From Anaeromyces robustus (taxonomy: Eukaryota > Neocallimastigomycota > Neocallimastigomycetes > Neocallimastigales > Neocallimastigaceae): DNA of 22,500 nt. Positions 12,174-22,395 of the stretch are shown in pieces (the first letter of the stretch is position 1; the number at the start of each line of letters is the position of its first letter). A program made the translations under genes and the position numbers. The notes below the pieces were generated by a model that was not told the origin of the DNA, searched no databases, and saw only the letters and a list, made by a program, of their open reading frames with translations. The stretch spans positions 57,501 through 80,000 of the forward strand of contig MCFG01000155.1 in assembly GCA_002104895.1 (NCBI GenBank), given 5' to 3'.

Positions 12174-13988
12174 GTTGTTGTTGTTGTTGTTGTTGTTGTT
12201 AATATTAATATTAATATTATTATTATTATTGTTATTATTATTATTATATTTATCTATAAAGTGATTATTATGGATTATATTATTTTGAAGATACCATGAA
12301 AAAAGTTTATATCAAAAATCTTTTCCATCAAAAAGGTAAAAATCCTGATATTGGACCTCTTTTCCAAGCTATACCAAACAAAGGAATTTATAATGCAAGT
12401 TTAAATTATATTGATGATAAAGCTCTAAGTTATCCAAATTGGAATCAAACATGGGATTGTAAAATAAATGGTACAAATTATGGTTCAAAAGAAGAAAGTT
12501 TTACAAATTTAATTGATTTTATGAAAAAATTAAATCAAACGGATTTGGTCAATAAAGATGAAAATACTTTACTTCATTCTATCTATGATATTTTTGAATT
12601 GGATATATTTATTAGACTGTAAATATTTCAATAATATATATATATATAAATAAAATATAAATATAAATATAAATATGGATATAAATATAATTATTTTTTT
12701 ATTCATTTAAACAAATTTAAATTTAAATTTAAATTTAAATTTAAATAAGATATTATTTTAATATAATTAATAATTATACATACAAATTACTAATAAAAAC
12801 TTTTTATTTTTATTTTTTTATTTTTTATATTATTATAATTTATTTATATAATAATTTTTTAAATATCTTTTTATATAATATTAATATTATATAAACTAAA
12901 ATTATTTATATATTAATTAAAAAATTTAATTAATATATATATATATGTAAATAATTAGTTTAGCAATGGATTATTTAGTAGGTCGTTTTCATGGTTATTG
13001 GAGAAATCCATCAAATTTCTTAATATATTATCATCCAGCATTAAAACGTTATGTTATTTTCCCAGTAGATTATACTTCTACTTTAGGATATAAATATAGT
13101 GAACATGGTTATACATATAAAACAGATTTTGATGAATGGAGATTACCTAAAGATCTTAATGATCCATTAATTAATATGATAATGAATACACCCTATTTAA
13201 AATATTTATTTGATTCTACTTTGAAATTAATAGTAAATAGTCTTTTTACTCCAGAATTTATGTTCCCATTTATTGATTCTTTAACAGAAGTGATTAAATA
13301 TGATTTAACTCAAGAAAGAGAATTAAAACCTTATCATTCTTCCAAAAGTATTATTGAAGAAGTGGATATCAAAGTTATTAAAGAAGAAAGTGTTCGAGAA
13401 GATGCTAATGGTTTCCCAAGTAATAGTACTGTAGATACTACAATTATTACTAAAAAAAATACAACGATTACATTAATTGATCCAGGTTGGACCATTGATA
13501 AATCATTATCTGCTATAGAAAATAGTGTTTCAAATATAGGTTATGGTATTAAAGAATGGATTGAAAAAAGAAGTCAATTTGTAGATGAACAATTAGCAAA
13601 TGCAACATTAGTATCTGCAGGTTCATTAATTACTAGACCCTCTGATCCTTCCAATCTTTATAGTGATTCATTATTAGATTATTTTTTGCCCTTTTTACCA
13701 TCTGATAGATATAGAGTATTATTCTTTGTTTTAGCATTCCTTATAGTTATTATAGCTATTGTATATATCATTCATTTAAAATATAAAAAACCTATAGAAA
13801 TGGAAGGAGATGAACATGATTTAAGAAAATATAATGATTCCTTTTTCCAAAGAGTAAAAACAAGATTTAATTTTAGTAATAATGATGGATTATTTATAAA
13901 TTTAGGTAGAAATATAAAATCTTGTTTTAAAAATATTCATACTAAAGCAAGAAATATGATTTATCATAAATCTCGTAATATTGACTAG
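10382..13988 (+). CDS. CotH kinase-family membrane protein
   Basis: Six exons: 10382-10451, 10656-10682, 10927-11416, 11730-11987, 12262-12618 and 12959-13988. All introns are GTA...AG and all phases agree, giving about 743 residues. Residues 1-35 form a signal peptide, split over three exons and ending near VNVKA-EE. The CotH domain follows: an N-terminal beta-rich part; NYSRMFTKQ (about 214-222); KGFANDATMLRE (245-256); RLYIDNDYYGLYYFED (across the exon 4/5 junction); LLAMDYLVGRFHGYW (401-415); NFLIYY (420-425); and FPVDYTSTLG (435-444). A hydrophobic helix (about 654-674) and a basic tail end the protein, suggesting a type I surface or secretory membrane protein. CotH proteins are atypical kinases in Bacillus spore coats, host-cell invasins in Mucorales, and dockerin-linked in anaerobic fungi; no dockerin is seen here. 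Putative active-site positions appear substituted (see findings). Confidence 0.92.
11456..11555 (+). repeat. ~22-bp tandem repeat in CotH intron 3
   Basis: About five copies of an AATATAATAATATATAAAAT-type unit in intron 11417-11729, with single-base and length variation between copies. Confidence 0.75.
11636..11709 (+). repeat. Direct duplication (~37 bp) in CotH intron 3
   Basis: Two near-identical copies (11636-11673 and 11674-11709) sharing the core TTATTTATCTG(T/A)ATATTTATTAATTAA. They differ by one base and by one TTAA unit, which suggests a fairly young tandem duplication just upstream of the 3' splice site at 11729. Confidence 0.8.
12104..12200 (+). repeat. (ATT)n(GTT)9 compound microsatellite in CotH intron 4
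   Basis: An ATT array of about 23 copies runs directly into nine GTT copies inside intron 11988-12261. Read through, it gives a spurious poly-leucine frame. A long, pure array like this should be polymorphic between strains. Confidence 0.9.
12713..12747 (+). repeat. (AAATTT)n repeat in CotH intron 5
   Basis: Nearly six copies of AAATTT, a self-complementary unit, so the tract can fold on itself. It lies in the 340-nt intron 12619-12958. Confidence 0.85.
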
Positions 13989-15614
13989 TTGTTTTTTTTT
14001 TTTTTTTTTTTAAATAAAAAAAAAAAAAAAAAAAGTAAAAATAAAAAAAATAAAGATAAAAAAAGTAAAAATAAAAATAAAAATTAAAAAATAAAAATAT
14101 TTATTTTTTTATATTTTTCATTTTTATTTTTATTTTTATTTTTTTATTTTTATAAGAATAATAAAAATAATAGTAATAATAATAATTAATATTATATTTA
14201 TACATATAACATTAATTATTATTATTCATTTTCATTTCATTTTTTTTTTAAAGTAATACTCTTTTATCATTATCATTCATTATATTTTCTTGACCTATTT
14301 TGTTTTTTTTTAAGAAAAAAAAAAAAAGAAAAATTAAAGAAAATATATACATATATATATATATATTATTTATTTATTTATTTCTTTTACTTCTTTATTT
14401 TGTTTTTATTTTTTATTTTTTTATTTTTTTATTTTTTATTTTTTATTTTTATTTTTATTTTTTTATAATATATATATATATAATTCATCTTCATCTTTTT
14501 TAACATTTTTTTTTTTCTCTAAAAATTTTATTTATAAAATATATATAAAACACATTTAATCATTATCATCAAACAAAATTATTATCATTTTTATAAAAAT
14601 AATAATATATAATCTATAATCTATAATTTATAATCTATAATCTATTATATAATAAATAATTAAATAATTAATAAATAATTAATCCATGAATTCATTAGTA
14701 AAAAAAGAAAAAAAAAAAAAAAAAAAAAAAGTATTAATAAAAAAAAAATAAAGTAAAAAGTTTAAAAAAAAAATAATAAGAATTAAAAAAACTTTTTAAA
14801 ATATTTTATTATTATTAATTGTTTAATTTTTAATTCTTTCTTCATTGTGTTTCATTGTGAATGTGTTATTTAGTTTTTTTTTTTTATTTTTTTAGTTTTT
14901 AGTTTTTAGTTTTTAGTTTTATTTATTTTATTTTATTTTATAAATAATAAATAATTAAAAAATATCAAAACTTTCATTTTCTTTCTTTTCTTTTTCTTTT
15001 TTCTTTCTTTTTTTTTAATTAGTTTTAGAAAAGAATATATTAATATAATAATAGTTAATAATAATAGTTAATAATAATTATTATTATATTATTAGTAAAT
15101 AAATAATAAAAAAAATATCAAAACTTTTCTTTTTTTCTTTTTTTATCTTTTTGTTTTTTTTTTTAGAAATATAATAGAAATATAATAATAATATAATTAT
15201 TCATTAAATAAATATTTAAACTAAATAAAAAAAAAATAAATTTATAAATATAACATTTTTAGTCAAAATTGATTTATAATCATAAAGTTATAATAATAAA
15301 AAAAAAATAAATATAAAAGTTTTTCCCTTTGCTGTTTTTCTTTTTCTTTTTCTTTTTCTTTTTTTTTTTTTTTTTTTTTGTTTTTTTTGTTTTTTGTTTT
15401 TTTTTTGTTTTTTTTGTTTTTTTTGTTTTTTTTGTTTTTTTTGTTTTTTTTTTTTTTAATTAATTTTATTTTCTATGATTATTTTTTAATAATCACTAGT
15501 TGAACTACTTAATTCCGAATGAAGAAAAATTCTCAATAATTTAAATATAGTTTATATTGTTCATTATTTATTATTATTCATTATTTATTATTCATTATTC
15601 ATTATTATTGATCA
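13989..15614. other. Convergent intergenic region
   Basis: Shared 3' flank between the plus-strand CotH gene and the minus-strand Asn-rich gene. It contains poly-T/poly-A blocks, a roughly 9-bp TAATCTATA repeat (14607-14648), TTTTAG repeats near 14890-14925 and pyrimidine tracts. No coding or RNA feature is visible. Confidence 0.6.
15360..15457. repeat. T-run array spaced by single G residues
   Basis: A long T tract followed by repeated G(T)6-10 units, mostly GTTTTTTT. A similar array lies at 21061-21117. On the opposite strand these are A runs spaced by C. Confidence 0.85.
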
Positions 15615-15839
15615 TTATATAGCTATATCTACATATAATGATATAGCTATATTTTCATCTCCTTTTGCTTGTTCAAAATAATTAATTAATTGATTAGGTT
15701 CAACATAATATAATATAGAACATAATCTTTCAAAATTTTTTTTATTTAATTCTGTCTGAATTTCTCCACTATCAGAATGTAATCCTGTTAAGTCTTTTTC
15801 TTCTACAAATTTTCCTGATAATTCATCTTTAATTTTGAT

Positions 15840-15910
<71 letters not shown>

Positions 15911-18075
15911 TAGATTGATTGATTTATTGATTTATTGATTTATATAATAAATATATATATATATAATTAAATTCATGAATTTTATATAAATGTTATGGTT
16001 ATGTATAAATAATATTTAATTTTTATATAATTATTATTTTATTTTATTTATAGAAAATTTTTTATTATATATATTCATCATAAATATTAATTATTATTAG
16101 AAAAAAGGTTAACAATAAAAATAATTATAATAATAATAATAATCATATATAGATATAATATAAATATATAAATATATAAATAGGTATGAATATGTTATGT
16201 ATATAAATATTAATAATTAATATATATATATAAAATAATAATATAGAGATGAATTAATTATAAAGAATAAATAATAAAAATAAAAAAATAAAACTAAAAC
16301 AAAATAAAATAAAATAAAATAAAATAAAAAAAAAACTATATAATATAAAAATTAATAAATATAATTTTTCTATATAGTTCTCTTATTCTATAAATATTCT
16401 TTTTAAATATTATTATTATTCTTATTTTTTTTTTTTTTTTTTATTTTTTAATTTTTTTTTATTATTATTATTTTAATTAGTTTAATTATTCTTAAAAGTA
16501 AAAAGATAAAAAATATATATATATATATAATTTATAATACAAAGTAAAAAAATTATTATTCTTTTGTATTATAAATTATATTATATTTTTTTATCTTTTT
16601 ACTTTTACGTTTTAAATCAAAGAAAGAAAGAAAAGAAAAAAAAAAAAGAAAGAAAAAAATTAAACAAATATAAAGAAAAATAAAATAAAATAAAAATTTT
16701 CTTTTTCTTTTTCTTTTTTTTTTTTTTTTTTTTTTTTTCTTCTTTTTCCTTTTTTTCCTTTTTTCCTTCTTTCCTTTTTTTTATTTTTATTATTTTTATC
16801 CATCTATATAGGTTTATTATTATATAAATTCTTACCAATAGAAGACGCTTTTTTATCATCATTATTTAAAGTGATATCACTATCATGAATATTAGTATTT
16901 TTATTAATTATTGATGAATTTTTTATATTATTATTATTACTATTAATATTACTATTAATATTATTATTATTAATATTATTATTAATATTTTTCGTAGATC
17001 CTGTTTTAGTTAATTTTGTTAAACTACTAAATTTTTTCATGACTGTTTTTGAAAAAGAACTACGATGGGTATGATCTATTTTTTTACTATTAGAAGTAGT
17101 AGTACTTGTACTTGATTTTCTTTGATGTTGATATTCATTATTATTATTATTATTATTATTGCTATTATTATTAAGAGATTCAATAGATTTGGAATTTCTT
17201 GATCTAAAACTAAATGATTTTTTTGGTGATTTCGATACAAATTCTTTGGTAGAATTAGTAATAAAATTATTTTCACTATTGTTATTATTATTATTATCCA
17301 TTATATTAACATTATCCGGTGGTGAATTTTGTATAAATGATTTTACTTTTTTTAAGACATTAGTAGGTTTTTGAATAAAGGATGACATGGATTTCTTTTT
17401 TTGTAATTTTCCTTGACTTGAATTTAAAGTTATATTTGAATTTGAATTTATCATATTCATATTCGTATTCGTATTCATATTCATATTCACACTACTATTT
17501 ACTCTACTATTAGTATTATTTTGAATGGAAGGTGTATCTTGTTGAACAGATACTATTTCAAGTAAAGAACTATTATAGGATTGTGCGTGAAAAGTTAAAC
17601 TTGAATCTCTTTTAGAAAATATAATATCTTCAATATCAAGATTACCCGAATAAATATTATTATTATTATTACTATTATTATTATTACTTCCATCAAATTC
17701 TTCGGTATTCATTATATTATTATTATAATTATTATTATTTTCATTTATATTAAATTCATCTTCTTGTAAATATATAGTATTAGTACAATAATTATCATCC
17801 AATACAGTAGTATTTAACATTAAATTTTTTTCTGTACTTTGTCTTTTTTTTAACATTACTTTATGTTTTATAGGTACTAAATCTTTACTTTTCGATTTAA
17901 ATTCATAATTTCTTAAAATATTCTTTTCACATTGATGAACTTGAAGTTTTAAATCATTAATATTAATATTAATATTATCTTCTTCCTGATGTAATTGTTG
18001 TTTGGATTTCCTTAAACTATTTTTACGTTTAATCATTTCAAACTTCTTTTTCTTTTCATATAAATAATCTTCCAT
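15615..18075 (-). CDS. Asn/Ser-rich protein with CUE/UBA-like tail
   Basis: Main exon 18075-16836 joins last exon 15826-15615 through a GTAAGA...AAAG intron of 1009 nt. The phases match (G plus AT restores Asp). From the ATG at 18075 this gives about 483 residues. The function is not recognised. The N-terminal part is basic and Lys-rich; the middle is low-complexity Asn runs alternating with Ser/Lys-rich patches (KKKSMSSFIQKP, KKSFSFRSRNSKSIESL, KKFSSLTKLTKTGSTK) that look like phosphorylation or membrane/RNA-contact segments. The last exon is not low-complexity: it encodes FVEEKDLTGLHSDSGEIQ, then LCSILYYVEPNQLINYFEQA and KGDENIAISLYVD, with the spacing of a CUE/UBA-type three-helix ubiquitin-binding fold (inference). 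If the intron is retained, translation stops at 16806. The frame stays open upstream of 18075, so the true start may be in an earlier exon. Confidence 0.75.
15839..15912. repeat. (TTTA)~18 microsatellite beside a 3' splice site
   Basis: Nearly pure array followed by TTGA/TTTATTGA variants up to about 15941. It lies in the long intron of the minus-strand gene and ends only about 12 nt from the acceptor. On the sense strand it reads TAAA, so there is no polypyrimidine tract there. Confidence 0.9.
16494..16609. repeat. ~50-bp inverted repeat (hairpin) in intron
   Basis: The left arm 16494-16544 starts AAAAGTAAAAAGATAAAAAA and ends TTTATAATACAAAG. The right arm 16561-16609 is its near-perfect reverse complement, starting CTTTTGTATTATAAA and ending ATCTTTTTACTTTTACG. 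The loop is about 16 nt. Differences are limited to the length of the central TA tract. It may be a small MITE-like element or a slippage palindrome; it has no coding content. Confidence 0.85.
16690..16790. repeat. Polypyrimidine/polypurine tract in intron
   Basis: About 100 bp of nearly pure T and C on the plus strand (purine on the sense strand of the Asn-rich gene), lying just after that gene's donor site. Confidence 0.8.
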
Positions 18076-18354
18076 ATAAAGATATTCATTTCCATTTTCA
18101 TATTCATTTTCAAATTCATTTCTACTACTACTTTGTACTTTTTATAAATAATTAATATAAATTTATTATAGAAAGATATAAAAAAAAATAAAACAAAAAT
18201 TAAAAAATTAATTATTAAAAAATTAATTCATATTAAAAAAAATTAAAAAAAAATTTTTTTAATATAATTTAATTTAATTTGACTATATTCTATAATAATA
18301 ATAATAATATATAATGTTTTTTAATATATTTATATAATAATTACTTTTCATCAT
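18076..18354 (-). other. Candidate 5' extension of the Asn-rich gene
   Basis: Upstream of the ATG at 18075 the frame stays open to 18141 and reads as a coding-like acidic stretch (SSSRNEFENEYENGNEYLY). One consistent model starts at 18354 with a 10-nt first exon (ATG ATG AAA A, donor GTAATT at 18344) and an acceptor AG at 18139-18138, giving about 507 residues in total. That acceptor (TAAAAAG) is weaker than others in the window, so another first exon is possible. Confidence 0.4.
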
Positions 18355-18673
18355 CTTGTATTTTGTTATTAATAAAAAATTAGAATGTTTAAAAGATAAG
18401 AAAAAAAAAAAAATTTGAAAATATTTAAAGTAAATATAGATTTACTGCTTTATTTTTTTTTAATATTTTTTTTATTTAGAAAAATATTTAATATACATAA
18501 AAAAAAAAAAAGAAAAAAAAGAAAAAAAGAAAATTAATAAAATAAAACTTTTAATTATTCATATTTTTTTTTTTTTAAGAAATAAGAAAAAAAGTATATA
18601 AAAAAAAGTTTTGTTTTAATACAAATAATATTTATTTAGATGTATTATTTTTACAAATAATTAATTCATTTAA

Positions 18674-19030
18674 ATGGATTACCAAGAAATTTATAAAAGT
18701 TTAAAATTAGATATAAAATAAAATAAAATTAAAAAAAAATTATTATTAAAAAAAAAATTTTATAATAATTATAATTATAGAAAGTAGTAAATTATTTTAA
18801 ATGAAGAAAATGAAAAATATCTATATATGTATATTTTTCTAAAAGGGTTTTTTGAAAATTATATATATATTTTATTATTTAATAAAAAGAAAATAATATT
18901 GTTATTTTTTATTATAACAATCTTTTCATCAATGACTAAGAATTATCTTCAATATCAATTTTTTTTTTTTGTATTATTATTATCAAAAAAAAAAAAAATC
19001 ATTCTTAAATATATATATAATAAAACCTAA
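18674..19030 (+). pseudogene. Possible degenerate J-domain (DnaJ-like) relic
   Basis: An ATG at 18674 opens MDYQEIYKSLKLDIK, resembling the first helix of a J domain. After a TAA at 18719-18721 the same frame reads NKIKKKLLLKKK, where a J domain has its helix II basic stretch. After further stops, another frame reads IILNEENEKYLY and then LKGFFENYIY plus a hydrophobic segment, resembling the end of a J domain before a membrane helix. The HPD motif is not visible. This would be a heavily eroded copy of a host gene; chance resemblance in Lys/Asn-rich sequence is a serious alternative. Confidence 0.25.
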
Positions 19031-19610
19031 TTCATAATAAAGCAAAAAACAAAAAAAAAAAACATATAAAAAAAAAGATAAATATTTAAATTATTATTAT
19101 TTCTATAATATATATAGTTTATTATTTCTTTTTTCTTCTTTCTTTCATTATTATTATTTAATTTATTAATTTAGTCGACCATTAATAATAATTCGTTTTA
19201 TTTTTAGAAATAAACTTTTAATTTTTTTTTGAATTTAAAATATTTAATTATTATGAATTAATAATAATTTATTTTATTTTATTTTATTTCATATATTATA
19301 CATATTTTAAATTATTTTTTTTATTTTTAAGTCATTAAATTAAAAAAGGTGGATGTAAAAAACTGAAAATTATTGACTGATAATCTTGATTAGAAAAAAA
19401 AAAATAAAAAACAAAAAAAAATTAATTGTTCTATATATAACATGTTAAAATTAAAAATTTTAATTTTAAATTTAAAAAAAAAAAAATTATTAAAATTTCT
19501 AAAAAGATTTATAGAAAATCTAGAAAAAAAAAATTATTTTTTTATTTTTTTTTATTTTTTTTTCAATATTTTCTGTATTATTTTTATAATTTTATATAAT
19601 TATTAATAGT

Positions 19611-19639
19611 AGTAGTATGTAGTATGTAGTATGTAGTAT
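19611..19639. repeat. (GTAGTAT)x4 tandem repeat
   Basis: Four tandem copies or near-copies of a 7-bp unit in intergenic DNA. No function is indicated. Confidence 0.75.
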
Positions 19640-21060
19640 TTTATTGTATAAAAAACAATAAAAAAAATAATAAACTAAATTATTTTTTTCTTTTTTGCTA
19701 TTAAAAAGATTAAAGTGAATATTTTTTTTTAATATGGAAAATAATAAAATGAGTTTTTAATTTTTTTTTTTTATTATATATTAAAAATAAAACATATATA
19801 AAAAAAAAAAACATTCATTTATATTATTTACTCTCTCTAACAATTAAAATATTTTTAATATTTTTTTTTCTTCTTAACTTGTCATGTATATATTTATGAG
19901 TTTTATAACTTTAATATTTAGAAATAATTTCAAAATTCATATTTATATTCCTATTATTCATTTTTTTTTTTTTCTTTTTCTTTTTCTTTTAAACTATACT
20001 ACTTTTAAATAAAAATAAAATATAAAAAATTATGAAAAATTAATAAATAAATATTTCATTTCTTTTTATTCATTATTATTATAATTATTATTTATTTTTA
20101 TAATAATTAATAATCAAAAAAGATTAATCAATTTATAATTTTTTCAAAATAGATTTTATTCATTTCATTTTTATAAATATTTAAAAATTTTATTAATTTT
20201 ATTAATTTTTATAATAAAAACTTTTCAAAAAATCAAAAAAATACTTCCTTTTTTTCTTTCTTTTTTCTTTTTTTTTTATTTTTATTTTTTTTTTATTTTT
20301 TTAAATAGAATTTTCCAATCTTAAATCCTTCATTCATAATTTCTACTTATTATTCCTTAAAAAGACAAGAATTCCCTATTTATTTATTTATTTATTTATT
20401 ATAAAATGAACTCTTATAATATTGTTTTTATTATTTATTATTCTTAGATGTTAAAAACTATTTTCTATTCTATTATACAAAATAATAAATATTTTTATTG
20501 CTTTTGCTTTTTTTTTTATTTTGAAAATAAAAATATAAAAACTTTTTCAATTGCTTTTATTACTATTAAAACAAACAATTCCTTTTTTAATAAAAATCCT
20601 AAACAACCATCAATAATAAAAAAAAATTTTTAATTATATCCTTATTTTTTTTTCCCAAAAAGATAACATTAAAAAAAAAAAGAAAAGATATACTTAGTGT
20701 TGTAATGGTTACAATAATAGTAATAAAAATAAAATATAATAAATAAATTTATATTTATATTATTTTTTTTAACAAAAATAAAAAAAAATTTTTTTTTTAT
20801 ATATATATTTTTTCTTTTTTTTTTTTTTATTTCAAAATATTGTTCAATAATAAAAAAAAAAAAAAAAAAAAAAAAGATATTTTAAATTAATTATATATCT
20901 TTTATCTATTTTTAAAAGGTTTATTTTGTTTACCTTTTTTTTATCCTTTTGATTATTTTTTTTTTTTTTTTTTTCATAAAATAATAAAAACTATAAAACA
21001 TTTTTTTTAAATTTTTTTTTTAAAAAAAAACATTATTTCTATAATTAATATATTAATTTT

Positions 21061-21117
21061 TTTTTGTTTTTTTTTTTTTGTTTTTTTTTTTGTTTTTTTT
21101 TTTGTTTTTTTTTGTTT
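21061..21117. repeat. T-run array spaced by single G residues
   Basis: Five G(T)8-12 units, the same style as at 15360-15457. It lies about 400 bp beyond the stop of the V-ATPase gene. Confidence 0.8.
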
Positions 21118-21519
21118 TTATTATTAATTGTATTATTATTAATTTATAATTTATTATTATTTTATCATTATTTTATTATTATTTTATTATTATTTTATTT
21201 TATTTTATTTTATTTTATTTTTTTTATTATTTATTGCTAATTTTATTGTGTATATATTAATTTATAATTAAAATATTAAAAAAAATATTATTGAAAAAAT
21301 AAAAAAAGCACTATTATAAATATTATTCTTTCTTATTTTTTTCTTTCCTTTTCTTCTTTATTCTTATTATTAAAGTAAAAGAAAAATATAAGTCAAGAAA
21401 TTTAACTTTTATTATTTTTCTTCATTTCTTTTTTTTATTATTATTATTATTTTTTGTTCATTTCTTGTTTTTGATTTAAATAACTTTTCTCTAATTTAAT
21501 TTATATATTGTTAATTTAA

Positions 21520-22395
21520 TTACATACAGTGGTCGTTTTTAGTCTTGGTGTTCATAATTAAGGAAACAATAAGACCGTATAAACCTAAAACTTCAGCGAA
21601 AATAAGAATCAAAACCATGGAAACGTATAATCTAATTTTTTTTTTCCAATTATATATTTTAATATTTACAATTAATATCATATAAGAATAGATTTATAAA
21701 ATATAATATATTATATTATTATTTATATAATATATAATATATATATATTATTAAAATATTATATTATAAATATTATTATTTACTTGGCTTGTTGACCGTA
21801 ACCACGAACACAGTAATCACCAACAATACCAATAGCGTAACCTGAGGCAACACCAGTTAAACCAGTAGTAATACCAGAGAACATATGAATGAAACCAGAG
21901 TATAAGGAGTATGATTTGGTACCATCTAATTGACCAGCGATAAGAACTGAAACAACTAAACCGTAAACAGCAACAATACCAGCCATAACAACTATAAATA
22001 ATATATATAATAAATTTACGATTTTTTTTTTATAAATAAATAAAAATTATTAGAAACATTTACATAAATAAAAAAACATTATTAATGTTATGTTATGTTA
22101 TGTTATTAAAATTTTAATAAAAATAAAATTTATATAAAAATTATTTGAATATTTTATATCATTAAATTTTTAAAAATATAATTTATTTGAATATTAAATA
22201 TATATAAAAAAATTTTGAATATTTTAAACAAATTTTTTTAATTACCTGGAATTAAAGATTTCATGATAAGTTCTGGTCTGAAAGTACCCATACCAGCAAT
22301 ACCCATACCGGCCTTAGCAGTACCGTAGGCGGAACCAATGGAACTGAACATAGTAGCAAGACCAGCACCAGCGAATCCAAAGAAGGAAGCGTAAT
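21520..22395 (-). CDS. VMA3: V-type H+-ATPase proteolipid subunit c (5' end missing)
   Basis: Three visible exons on the minus strand: 22395-22246, 21991-21784 and 21631-21520, joined by introns of 254 and 152 nt with matching phases. They give about 155 residues plus a split first codon; the usual length is about 160, so only a short first exon lies beyond the window. The product forms the membrane rotor ring of the vacuolar proton pump. Two ATP-synthase-C repeats are visible: the first includes [20 protein letters not shown] and [20 protein letters not shown], the second [20 protein letters not shown] and [16 protein letters not shown], whose Glu is the proton-carrying residue. Codons ending in C (TTC, GCC, TCC) are common, unlike in its A/T-biased neighbours, which fits high expression. 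The paralogous c' subunit (Vma11-type) is not excluded. Confidence 0.93.

Larger units (their letters stand above)
18355..21519. other. Intergenic region between two minus-strand genes
   Basis: Mostly A/T low-complexity DNA with poly-T and poly-A runs, TTTTA repeats (19270-19290, 21185-21220) and pyrimidine blocks. It contains the possible J-domain relic at 18674-19030, a 7-bp repeat at 19611-19639 and the T/G array at 21061-21117. A 61-codon plus-strand open frame at 20448-20633 shows no recognisable family. No RNA gene is visible. Confidence 0.55.

Noticed and set aside
12082-12264. Poly-leucine open frame
   Set aside because: This is the ATT/GTT microsatellite of CotH intron 4; flanking donor and acceptor sites place it outside the mRNA.
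14300-14503. 67-codon plus-strand frame
   Set aside because: Phe/Tyr/Ile low-complexity translation of T-rich DNA between convergent genes.
16617-16862. 81-codon minus-strand frame of Lys/Glu runs
   Set aside because: It reads the polypurine tract of the long intron and overlaps the donor region of the Asn-rich gene in another frame.
17076-17374. Two frames overlapping the Asn-rich exon on both strands
   Set aside because: They are shadows of the AAT-repeat coding sequence.
20448-20633. 61-codon plus-strand frame preceded by an acceptor-like TTAG
   Set aside because: Phe/Lys/Asn-rich, no recognisable domain, and no supporting upstream exon found.
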